Below, piece after piece: positions 1-5,414 of a stretch of DNA of 5,458 nucleotides. The first letter of the stretch is position 1. Each line of letters begins with the position of its first letter. Source of the DNA: Selenomonas sp. (lineage in GTDB: Bacteria; Bacillota; Negativicutes; Selenomonadales; Selenomonadaceae); NCBI GenBank assembly GCA_003518745.1, contig DOYB01000260.1:1-5458 (forward strand). The letters are read 5' to 3'. Made by a program: the position numbers and the translations under genes. Below the pieces are notes generated by a model, which had not been told where the DNA came from, did not search any database, and worked only from the letters and a program-made list of their open reading frames with translations.

Positions 1-1231
1 ATGCGTCATCCGTAAGACAATACACCTTGCTAAGTTCTTCCTCGATTTCTTCCGTCCAAGGCCGTGAAGCCAAAGCCCATAGGCCTCTTCCGGCCAGATC
101 AGCTTCACTCGTTACGGTCAAAGCCCATCTTACAAAGTGATTAAGCATATACCAACGGTTCTCCACTTCTGTACTGACAGAAGCTGAAAGCATTCCCTCT
201 GCATCCGAACCGAAAAACTCACTGAAGCAATCCGGTGATATACCTGCGAATTCTTCCAGACCGTAAAACCGCTCTATATTCTCCTCATGGAATCCCAATC
301 CCCTTAGGATAACTGCCCACAGAGGCGCAAAAGGATTTTTCTCATAGCCTTCCGTAAGTTTTGCCGTGGCAGGAATCTCCAAATACTTGCACAACGCCAA
401 GAAGGGATTCTTCTGCGTCTTGGGGAAAAGCTTATCGAAGTTTTCGCCAATGATTTCCCTCCAGTATTCAATATGCAAATCCTCGGGACGATGTGAAAAG
501 GCGCGAAGTTTTCGATACCCCTTAGTATTGCTGTCAGGAGGGATGTATGCGTTGTCGCCTGCCTCCGAAAGGAGATATGATATTGCCTTTTCGGTGACAA
601 TGCCCGGTATATCCAAAGCGAAATCTGACCAATCCTTGCCGATGGGAGAAAATGCTGTCGTGTCTTCGCCCACGCGGAAATCTTCACCGATAGTCAGCAG
701 GCAGCTTTCAAGATTTTCTGCCTCCAACGATATGCTGAAATCAGTGACGTTTATCGTTATGGGAATATGAAGTATTTCAGCCTGAATATCAATGCTCCCG
801 TCCATATGTCGTCGCAAAATCCACCCCACGGGCGAATTGATATTTTTAGGGGCGTTTTCGGCATAGGAGACATCAATATGCGCCGTAAAGCGAGCAACCC
901 TGCCATGCATACGGCAACCGGAGACAGAACGAATGCTGTCCTCGCGTTCCACATGGTGAATCTTTTCAAAGCACCGATGCTCAGGACACCATACCAACCG
1001 TTGACGAAGCGACGCACGGAAGTATGACCGGCTAAAGTCATGATAGGCTGGGTTCATGTATTCGGCCTTAAGCGCCGTCAGATGGCCATATGCGCCTTCT
1101 CGCTTTCCCCATAGGATATCCGCTATGAGAACCGCGGAAGTATTTGGGGCTGCCACCAACTGCTCCTGCCAGTCATTGGTCATGGGATTATATCGATAAA
1201 AATGCGCGATTCCTGCCATATTTCCCTCCAT
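1..1231 (-). CDS. Unknown protein, 3' end cut by the window edge (410 codons visible)
   Basis: I do not recognise this protein. The frame is open without a stop from the ATG at 1231-1229 to the left edge, so at least 410 residues are encoded and the C-terminus is missing. The start is supported by GGGGAGG at 1246-1240, 8 nt upstream; the frame is closed by a TAA at 1264-1262. A second in-frame ATG at 1219-1217 with GGAGGG just before it is a weaker alternative. No signal peptide or membrane segment is visible, so it is probably cytosolic. Residues 81-110 hold two Cys/His clusters, WCPEHRC (C82, H85, C87) and GCRMHG (C106, H109), which could bind a metal. The middle (about 110-200) looks beta-rich and the C-terminal half (about 250-410) is helical and rich in Trp, Phe and Glu. 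It is divergent from yajC and has its own likely promoter. That it is a real gene is well supported; its function is not. Confidence 0.85.
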   Translation of the reverse strand, partial: MEGNMAGIAHFYRYNPMTNDWQEQLVAAPNTSAVLIADILWGKREGAYGHLTALKAEYMNPAYHDFSRSYFRASLRQRLVWCPEHRCFEKIHHVEREDSIRSVSGCRMHGRVARFTAHIDVSYAENAPKNINSPVGWILRRHMDGSIDIQAEILHIPITINVTDFSISLEAENLESCLLTIGEDFRVGEDTTAFSPIGKDWSDFALDIPGIVTEKAISYLLSEAGDNAYIPPDSNTKGYRKLRAFSHRPEDLHIEYWREIIGENFDKLFPKTQKNPFLALCKYLEIPATAKLTEGYEKNPFAPLWAVILRGLGFHEENIERFYGLEEFAGISPDCFSEFFGSDAEGMLSASVSTEVENRWYMLNHFVRWALTVTSEADLAGRGLWALASRPWTEEIEEELSKVYCLTDDA

Positions 1232-1239
1232 ACAACATT

Positions 1240-1246
1240 CCTCCCC
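1240..1246 (-). promoter_or_regulatory. Ribosome binding site of the unknown minus-strand gene
   Basis: The minus strand reads GGGGAGG, ending 8 nt before the ATG at 1231. This favours that start over the in-frame ATG 12 nt further in. Confidence 0.7.
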
Positions 1247-1267
1247 GGCATCTTGCTTGTTTTACCC

Positions 1268-1276
1268 ATTATACCA
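1268..1276 (-). promoter_or_regulatory. Probable extended -10 promoter of the unknown gene
   Basis: The minus strand reads TGGTATAAT, a perfect TATAAT with the TGn extension. Transcription would begin near 1261, giving a 5' leader of about 30 nt before the start at 1231. At 17-nt spacing the -35 position holds only CTCTGA, a poor match, which fits extended -10 promoters that need little -35 contact. A perfect TTGACA lies at 1284-1279, but only 5 nt from the -10 box, too close to act with it. Confidence 0.55.
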
Positions 1277-1330
1277 TATGTCAAGCGACATCAGAGTGGC
1301 GCACTTATCCCCCTCTGGGCTTGACTTATG

Positions 1331-1342
1331 ACTGAATTCAGT
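1331..1342. repeat. 12-bp perfect palindrome, possible operator
   Basis: ACTGAATTCAGT is its own reverse complement. It lies between the two divergent promoters, about 60 bp upstream of the minus-strand -10 box and 150 bp upstream of the yajC -10 box. A dimeric regulator site is possible, but no known consensus is recognised. Confidence 0.3.
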
Positions 1343-1494
1343 GAGCAATCCACTTTAAACCGGTTCATTACAAAAACCTGTTACCTATGCCCATTACCCC
1401 CAAAGTTTTAAGAAAAATGAAAAAACTCCCATCAATGCAGGTAAAACTTGAAAACTTTCTCTCTCCGCCTATGGTAAAGCGCGGATATTTGCGG

Positions 1495-1500
1495 TATAAT
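1495..1500 (+). promoter_or_regulatory. Probable -10 box of the yajC-secDF operon promoter
   Basis: A perfect TATAAT lies 41 nt upstream of the yajC start. At 17-nt spacing the -35 position (1472-1477) reads TGGTAA, three of six matches, so activity may be moderate or helped by the AT-rich upstream DNA. A second weaker candidate is TTGAAA at 1448-1453 with TATGGT at 1470-1475, spacing 16. No other gene lies upstream on this strand, so the operon's main promoter should be here. Confidence 0.5.
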
Positions 1501-1541
1501 TTCTTTTTGTAGTTTGTTAAAAGCAAAGGAGATGAGATAAT

Positions 1542-1832
1542 TTGAATAATGAAGCAGCCATTATGTTCCAAACTTGGGGTCCCATACTTATAATGGTCGT
1601 GATTTTCTACTTTTTGCTATATCGTCCTCAGAAGGCTGAGCAGAAGCGTCGCAAGGCCATGCTTGACAATCTCAAGAGTGGAGACCGTGTCGTCACCATA
1701 GGCGGCATCTATGGCACCCTTGGCGAAATCGGTGAGAAAAGCGTCATGCTTAAGGTTTCAGACCGGGTGGAGATAGAGGTTGCCCGCGCCGCGATTAATG
1801 GCAACATTTCCCAAGAAGAAAGCAATGAGTGA
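1542..1832 (+). CDS. yajC: YajC, Sec translocase accessory subunit
   Basis: YajC is a small single-span membrane protein that associates with SecD and SecF and thereby with the SecYEG channel; in known bacteria it is usually dispensable. The 96-residue product has the family layout. A short N-terminus is followed by one hydrophobic segment (about residues 12-27), the YRPQ motif at 27-30, and a positively charged stretch. The conserved block KSGDRVVTIGGIYGT follows at 45-59, and a small cytoplasmic domain ends in an acidic tail. The start is a TTG at 1542, chosen because AAAGGAG at 1525-1531 lies 10 nt upstream; the in-frame ATG at 1563 has no binding site and would clip the protein just ahead of the membrane segment. 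It is the first gene of the unit and overlaps the next by 8 bp. In many bacteria tgt precedes yajC, but here the upstream neighbour is divergent and unrelated. Confidence 0.95.
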   Translation: MNNEAAIMFQTWGPILIMVVIFYFLLYRPQKAEQKRRKAMLDNLKSGDRVVTIGGIYGTLGEIGEKSVMLKVSDRVEIEVARAAINGNISQEESNE

Positions 1833-2463
1833 GCCGGCTCCAACCCTCTACACTGTATCCAGGAAGAATCAGGTCAGACGGGATATGCTTGAACGGAGAA
1901 GGGCTCTTTCCACAGAGGCTAGGGAAACCGCAAGCCGTAAAATCCTGCAACGGCTATACAGTGAACCTATTTATCTGCAGGCAGGCACCGTAATGGCATA
2001 CGCTCCGATTAAGGATGAGGTGAGCCTTTATCCCCTTCTGGAGAACTGCCTAAAAGAAAACAGGAAACTGGCCATTCCCCTTATTACGGGAAAAGGGCAT
2101 ATGGAGGCTGTGCATGTCCCATCCCTTGACGTGCTCACTGAAGGCGCCTATGGTATCTTAACCGTGGCAGAGGAGAAGCGGCAGCTTTTGTCTCCTGAAC
2201 TTATTGACTGTGTTATAGTCCCCGGCGCGGCATTCTCCATCAGGGGAGACCGTCTGGGACTGGGTGCCGGATACTATGACCGTTTTCTGGAACGGTGTAC
2301 GGAGGCTGCCAGAATCGCCCTTGCCTTTTCCTGTCAAGTGGCCAATGAGCTTCCGATTGAACCCCATGATGTTAAGATGGATATGATCATAACCGAAGCA
2401 GGATGTATTAAAATCAGGGAAACATCCCTAAAGAAAGGATTTGAAACAGTTGCGAAGAGATAG
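1825..2463 (+). CDS. 5-formyltetrahydrofolate cyclo-ligase (MTHFS family)
   Basis: This enzyme converts 5-formyltetrahydrofolate to 5,10-methenyltetrahydrofolate using ATP, returning the folate to the one-carbon pool; it acts in the cytosol. The 212-residue product is close to the usual family length of about 180-200. Visible family features are an N-terminal basic helix with the pattern of Arg residues ending in LERRRALS (22-29), then VMAYAPIKDEV (56-66), and PGAAF at 133-137. The signature GDRLGLGAGYYDRFL is at 141-155, and HDVKMDMIITE lies near the C-terminus (181-191). In many members an Glu-Pro pair follows the YGI segment; here YGI is followed by LTV (109-114). The start is the ATG at 1825, which overlaps the yajC stop by 8 bp; an in-frame ATG at 1780 inside yajC is less likely because it adds a tail unlike the family. 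The binding site is weak (AAGAAGAAAG), which suggests translation coupled to yajC. The 3' end overlaps secD. Confidence 0.93.
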   Translation: MSEPAPTLYTVSRKNQVRRDMLERRRALSTEARETASRKILQRLYSEPIYLQAGTVMAYAPIKDEVSLYPLLENCLKENRKLAIPLITGKGHMEAVHVPSLDVLTEGAYGILTVAEEKRQLLSPELIDCVIVPGAAFSIRGDRLGLGAGYYDRFLERCTEAARIALAFSCQVANELPIEPHDVKMDMIITEAGCIKIRETSLKKGFETVAKR

Positions 2464-3712
2464 TCTCATCAAGCTGATTGCCTGTATTGTAATCATAACG
2501 GGAATCTTCATTGCATTTGTGCATCCCCTGGCAAACAGCATACGGCAGGGACTTGACCTGCAGGGTGGAACCCACGTAGTGCTGGAAGCTGAAGACACCC
2601 CGCAGGCTCAAGTAAATGATGATGCCATGCAGCGCGTGGTAAAAATCATGGAAAAACGAGTAAACGAACTGGGTTTGACAGAACCCATAATCCAGCGGGA
2701 GGGCGAGCGCCGTATAATCATCGAGCTGCCCGGTATCAAGGACCCTGACAAGGCCATCCAGACCATAGGCAAGACGGCTATGCTGGAATTCAAGGACGAG
2801 GAAGGGAATACGGTCCTCACGGGTACCGACTTGAAAGATGCCCAGGCCGCCACAAATCCGCAAACGAACCAGCATGTAGTTCACCTTGAGTTCTCCGATG
2901 AAGGCGGACAGAAGTTCGCGGATCTCACCACTAAAAACGTTGGACGTACAATTGCCATCCTGTTGGATGGAGAGGTTCTGACCGCTCCAAATGTGCGTGA
3001 GCCCATTCTCGGAGGCAAGGCTGAGATTTCCGGCCAGAAGACACTGGAGGAAGCACAGCAGCTTGCGGTTCTGCTCCGTAGCGGTGCCCTGCCGGTCAAG
3101 GTAAATATCATTGAGACCCGCACCGTTGGGCCATCCCTTGGACAGGACTCCAAGGACAAGAGCCAGTTCGCCTTCGTCATAGGCATAGGAGCCGTTCTGA
3201 TATTCATGCTGGCCTTCTACAGGATGTCGGGCTTCATTGCCGATGTGAGCCTTATGGCCTACACGATACTTTTGCTCTTCATACTGAAGTCACTGGATGC
3301 GACGCTTACACTTCCCGGTGTGGCCGGTATCATCCTCTCCATAGGTATGGCAGTTGATGCCAACGTGCTGATCTTCGAGCATTTCAAAGAGGAATACCGC
3401 ATGGGCAAGAGCCTGCGCCTCGCCATGGATGCCGGCTTCAACCGTGCCTTTACCACCATTTTCGACTCCAATACCACCACCATTATCGCGGCGGCAGTGC
3501 TTTTCTTCTTTGGAACGGGCACCATCCGCGGCTTTGCCATCACACTTGGGCTTGGTGTCATACTGAGTATGTTCACTGCTATAACCCTTACCCAGTATAT
3601 GCTGAAAATGCTTATCGCTTCACGCATATTTGACAGCCCCGGTGCCTATGGCGCGGACGGGTTCATGCTCTTTGACCCCAAGGATGTAAAGGTGGTGAAG
3701 AAGGATGCCTAA
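2450..3712 (+). CDS. secD: SecD, Sec translocase proton-driven subunit
   Basis: SecD works with SecF as a membrane complex that uses the proton gradient to help complete protein export through SecYEG on the outer face of the membrane. The 420-residue product is the short SecD type. Membrane segment 1 is at about 8-25, GLDLQGGTHVVLE (34-46) opens the external domain, and TVGPSLGQDS (225-234) precedes segment 2. Five further segments lie at about 237-257, 262-280, 289-309, 340-357 and 362-388. GMAVDANVLIFE (299-310) carries the conserved Asp303 in segment 4, and TTIFDSNTTTIIAA (335-348) is also conserved. The start is a TTG. I prefer 2450, because AAAGGA at 2434-2439 lies 10 nt upstream; the TTG at 2441 would add three residues but leaves only 1 nt after that site. 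It overlaps the cyclo-ligase gene by 14 bp and secF by 8 bp. Confidence 0.95.
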   Translation: MRRDSLIKLIACIVIITGIFIAFVHPLANSIRQGLDLQGGTHVVLEAEDTPQAQVNDDAMQRVVKIMEKRVNELGLTEPIIQREGERRIIIELPGIKDPDKAIQTIGKTAMLEFKDEEGNTVLTGTDLKDAQAATNPQTNQHVVHLEFSDEGGQKFADLTTKNVGRTIAILLDGEVLTAPNVREPILGGKAEISGQKTLEEAQQLAVLLRSGALPVKVNIIETRTVGPSLGQDSKDKSQFAFVIGIGAVLIFMLAFYRMSGFIADVSLMAYTILLLFILKSLDATLTLPGVAGIILSIGMAVDANVLIFEHFKEEYRMGKSLRLAMDAGFNRAFTTIFDSNTTTIIAAAVLFFFGTGTIRGFAITLGLGVILSMFTAITLTQYMLKMLIASRIFDSPGAYGADGFMLFDPKDVKVVKKDA

Positions 3713-4619
3713 GTTTGACATTGCAGGACGCGGCAAGGTGTGGTTCATCATCTCCCTGCTGGTCATTATCCCAGGTCTCTTCAGCATGGCCACCAGAGGC
3801 TTCAACTTCGGTATCGACTTTACCGGAGGCACCATCATCGACCTGAAGTTCGACCAGCCCGTCACCATCGTTCAGGTGCGTGACAGCCTGAGGCAGTATG
3901 GCCTTGATGGCAGCGTCATCCAGCTTTCCGGCGAGGATTCAGGCGTTGAAGCTTCTCAGGATGTTATGATCCGCACCATAGACCTTGAGGAAAATGACCG
4001 AAAGGCAGTTATGGCAAGTCTCAAGAGTGAAATCGGAGACTATCAGGTCATGCGAGAAGAAAAGGTGGGCGCCACCATTGGCGGCGAGCTCATTATGAAT
4101 GCCGTCATGGCCCTGGTGATTTCATGGGTGCTTATAATCCTCTATGTGGCGGCCCGCTTCGAGTTCCGATTCGGTATTGCCGCGGTGCTGGCGCTGGTAC
4201 ATGATATTCTCATCGTGCTTGCCGTTTTCTCCTTCACCCAGAGGCAGGTTGATTCCTCATTTGTCGCGGCGCTGCTTACCATCGTCGGTTACTCCATCAA
4301 TGATACCATCGTTATATTCGACCGTATCCGTGAAAATCTGAAGCTGCACTTCCGTCGCGGCGGTGACGTGGTTGAACTGGTTAACCGTTCCGTCTATCAG
4401 ACACTGACCCGTTCCCTATACACGGTTTTCACCGTATTGTTCACCACACTGGCACTTCTCTTCTTCGGAGGAGAAACCACCAAGGACTTTGCCTTCGCGC
4501 TCCTGGTTGGTTTTGCCAGCGGCTGCTATTCCTCAATCTTCATAGCCGGCCCGCTCTGGGTTACCCTTCGCAACTGGGCAGAGGCCAGAAAGAAGGCAGC
4601 CCGCAAAGCTGTGCAGTAA
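3705..4619 (+). CDS. secF: SecF, Sec translocase proton-driven subunit
   Basis: SecF pairs with SecD in the proton-coupled complex that aids late steps of export through SecYEG. The 304-residue product matches stand-alone SecF in length. Membrane segment 1 (about 12-29) is followed by FNFGIDFTGGTI (33-44) and an external domain to about residue 125. Five more segments follow at about 130-150, 155-176, 184-205, 236-255 and 262-288. VHDIL (165-169) and GYSINDTIVIFDRIREN (195-211), with Asp200 and Asp206, are the diagnostic motifs; the Asp in segment 4 belongs to the proton path in characterised SecDF. The C-terminus is basic and cytoplasmic. The ATG overlaps the secD stop in the sequence ATGCCTAA, with AAGGTGGTG about 10 nt upstream, so translation is probably coupled and the two subunits made in similar amounts. 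SecD and SecF are not fused here. Confidence 0.96.
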   Translation: MPKFDIAGRGKVWFIISLLVIIPGLFSMATRGFNFGIDFTGGTIIDLKFDQPVTIVQVRDSLRQYGLDGSVIQLSGEDSGVEASQDVMIRTIDLEENDRKAVMASLKSEIGDYQVMREEKVGATIGGELIMNAVMALVISWVLIILYVAARFEFRFGIAAVLALVHDILIVLAVFSFTQRQVDSSFVAALLTIVGYSINDTIVIFDRIRENLKLHFRRGGDVVELVNRSVYQTLTRSLYTVFTVLFTTLALLFFGGETTKDFAFALLVGFASGCYSSIFIAGPLWVTLRNWAEARKKAARKAVQ

Positions 4620-4632
4620 GAGTTTATACCTG

Positions 4633-4638
4633 AGGAGG
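4633..4638 (+). promoter_or_regulatory. Strong ribosome binding site of the 59-residue frame
   Basis: AGGAGG, perfectly complementary to the 16S rRNA 3' end, ends 8 nt before the ATG at 4647 (11 nt before the adjacent ATG at 4650). Its strength is the best evidence that the short frame is translated and that 4647 is the start. Confidence 0.75.
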
Positions 4639-4646
4639 ATTAGTCC

Positions 4647-4826
4647 ATGATGCCAAAGGCTCAGTGGGAAATCGAAGGTGAGCTGCTCCAGCTCCAGATT
4701 TCCATGGATAAACTGAATAAAAGACAAGACCTTACGGAATCCGAAAAGGAACGACTGGCAGACATGGGAAAACGCAAGGAGCTCCTTCAAGAGCTGCTTC
4801 GGAAAGAAAAAATGAAACTGCGGTAA
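4647..4826 (+). CDS. Small charged helical protein of unknown function, 59 residues
   Basis: I do not recognise a family. The frame starts ATG ATG, has a perfect AGGAGG at optimal spacing, and ends with TAA at 4824-4826, right against the terminator. It follows secF after 27 bp with no promoter or terminator between them, so it is most likely the last gene of the export operon. The product is very rich in Lys, Glu, Leu and Gln, with almost no glycine or aromatic residues. It has no signal peptide or membrane segment and is predicted by eye to form one or two amphipathic helices. Leu-rich patches around 13-23 (LLQLQISMDKL) and 46-51 (ELLQEL) could pair as a helical hairpin or coiled coil. It may be a cytosolic protein carried along with the operon or a small partner of the Sec complex; the sequence does not decide. 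Confidence 0.72.
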   Translation: MMPKAQWEIEGELLQLQISMDKLNKRQDLTESEKERLADMGKRKELLQELLRKEKMKLR

Positions 4827-4873
4827 AAAAGGCCGTGAGGAAGGCGCATCAAATGCCCTTCTTCACGGCCTTT
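4825..4873. terminator. Shared bidirectional rho-independent terminator
   Basis: The left arm 4828-4849 pairs with the right arm 4853-4873 around a 3-nt CAA loop. Read on the plus strand there is one bulged C at 4845 and one G-U pair (4839/4862), giving 21 base pairs with a GGCCGTGA core. The A6 run at 4825-4830 becomes a T6 tract for transcripts of the minus-strand desulfoferrodoxin gene, making it a classic terminator in that direction. On the plus strand only TTT follows, a weaker but plausible end for the secDF operon, whose last stop codon overlaps the A-tract. Confidence 0.85.
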
Positions 4874-4903
4874 CATTATGCTGTTATACCTTCAAATGAA
4901 CTG

Positions 4904-5290
4904 TCAGACATCCGCCTTCCAAAGTCCATGGAGATTACAGTAAGCAAATACCGCCACAGGCTCGTCTCCATGCGCAAGCTGGAATACTGCCTCAGGCGCG
5001 CTGTCAGGAGTCAAATGCCTCATCTGCGCTCCATTCTTCGTCTGAAGATGTATCCATTCGATGAAATGCTCGGCAGTCATGGGATGGGCCACGGAACCGA
5101 CCTTCACAGTGACCTTCGCACCGGCCTTGTCAAACTCAGGCACCGGCACATGCTTCTCCTGAGCCGCGTCCGTCGTGTTTGCTGTAAGCTCGATCATTGG
5201 CTTGCCGCAGCAAACCAACTGTCCGCCGCCATTATTGATCAGCCCCACCATATTGCCGCAAAGCTCACACTTGAAAAACTTGTTTGCCAT
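4904..5290 (-). CDS. dfx: Desulfoferrodoxin (superoxide reductase, two iron centres)
   Basis: Superoxide reductase reduces superoxide to hydrogen peroxide in the cytosol without releasing oxygen, an oxygen-defence enzyme typical of anaerobes, with electrons usually from rubredoxin or a similar donor. The 128-residue product matches the two-domain family length. The N-terminal desulforedoxin domain keeps all four centre I ligands: Cys8 and Cys11 (KCELCGN) and the pair Cys27-Cys28 (LVCCGKP). The catalytic domain keeps centre II: His47, His69, His75, Cys118 and His121, seen in EKHVPV, AHPM, EHFIEW and YCNLHGLWK. The catalytic-loop Glu45-Lys46 is also present. Nothing essential is missing. The start ATG at 5290 has AAGGAGG at 5304-5298, spacing 7 nt, so high translation is expected. 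The gene converges on the secDF operon, shares its terminator and is probably transcribed alone. Confidence 0.97.
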   Translation of the reverse strand: MANKFFKCELCGNMVGLINNGGGQLVCCGKPMIELTANTTDAAQEKHVPVPEFDKAGAKVTVKVGSVAHPMTAEHFIEWIHLQTKNGAQMRHLTPDSAPEAVFQLAHGDEPVAVFAYCNLHGLWKADV

Positions 5291-5297
5291 AAACTCT

Positions 5298-5304
5298 CCT
5301 CCTT
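5298..5304 (-). promoter_or_regulatory. Ribosome binding site of dfx
   Basis: The minus strand reads AAGGAGG followed by a 7-nt spacer to the ATG at 5290, a near-ideal Shine-Dalgarno that fixes the start. Confidence 0.85.
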
Positions 5305-5316
5305 ACATTGACACTG

Positions 5317-5340
5317 TTAGCCTACACCTTTAGTCTACAC
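5317..5340. repeat. Two 11-bp direct repeats, 13-bp period, upstream of dfx
   Basis: TTAGCCTACAC (5317-5327) and TTAGTCTACAC (5330-5340) differ at one base and are spaced 2 nt apart. They lie between the proposed -10 box and the ribosome binding site of dfx, and the second copy shares bases with the dyad at 5329-5344. Confidence 0.45.
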
Positions 5341-5344
5341 TAAA
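5329..5344. promoter_or_regulatory. Inverted repeat over the proposed dfx -10 box, possible operator
   Basis: TTTAGT and ACTAAA are perfect inverted arms around a 4-nt centre CTAC. The position over the candidate -10 box is where a repressor would act. The sequence does not match the PerR or Fur box as I know them, so the binding protein is unknown. Confidence 0.35.
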
Positions 5345-5360
5345 AATCGCTATGTCACAA
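5332..5360 (-). promoter_or_regulatory. Candidate promoter of dfx
   Basis: On the minus strand TTGTGA (5360-5355) and TAGACT (5337-5332) are separated by 17 nt, each matching four of six consensus bases for the main sigma factor. Transcription would begin near 5325, about 35 nt before the start codon. The boxes are only moderate matches, so the assignment is tentative; the -10 lies within the dyad at 5329-5344. Confidence 0.4.
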
Positions 5361-5414
5361 GCACATACACGGTAGTTTTTTAATACCTGAATCCGTGAAA
5401 CTCGAATGCTGTCC

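Larger units (their letters stand above)
1232..1541. other. Divergent intergenic region between the unknown gene and yajC
   Basis: These 310 bp carry no gene I can support. They hold the start signals of both flanking units, a perfect 12-bp palindrome at 1331-1342, an 8-bp palindrome AACCGGTT at 1358-1365, and an AT-rich stretch (about 1402-1500) leading into the yajC promoter. AAAGTTTT at 1402-1409 and AAAACTTT at 1451-1458 are inverted copies 41 nt apart, which may be chance in such AT-rich DNA. I see no tRNA, riboswitch fold or terminator with a T-tract here. Confidence 0.6.

Noticed and set aside
304..1335. Several open frames of 60-130 codons on both strands (366-770, 767-1027 and 1144-1335 plus; 304-687 and 757-1041 minus)
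   Set aside because: They lie in other frames over the continuous 410-codon minus-strand frame, have low-quality compositions and lack good start signals. The two minus-strand ones also share a frame offset from the main one, so they are not pieces of a frameshifted gene.
1232..1541. Riboswitch or small RNA upstream of yajC
   Set aside because: Only short palindromes are present; there is no stable multi-stem fold or recognised conserved core that I can see.
1368..1571. Minus-strand 67-codon frame across the intergenic region and the yajC start
   Set aside because: It covers the yajC promoter and start, has no supporting binding site and an unconvincing composition.
2158..3868. Minus-strand frames opposite the cyclo-ligase, secD and secF genes (for example 2414-2884, 2881-3207, 3259-3627)
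   Set aside because: They are antisense shadows of strongly supported coding sequences with recognisable families.
2450..4619. Possible SecDF fusion protein
   Set aside because: secD has its own TAA at 3710-3712 and secF starts in another frame at 3705, so they are separate overlapping genes.
4835..5311. Plus-strand 158-codon frame opposite dfx
   Set aside because: It begins within the terminator stem and is antisense to dfx, whose metal ligands and start signals are all intact.
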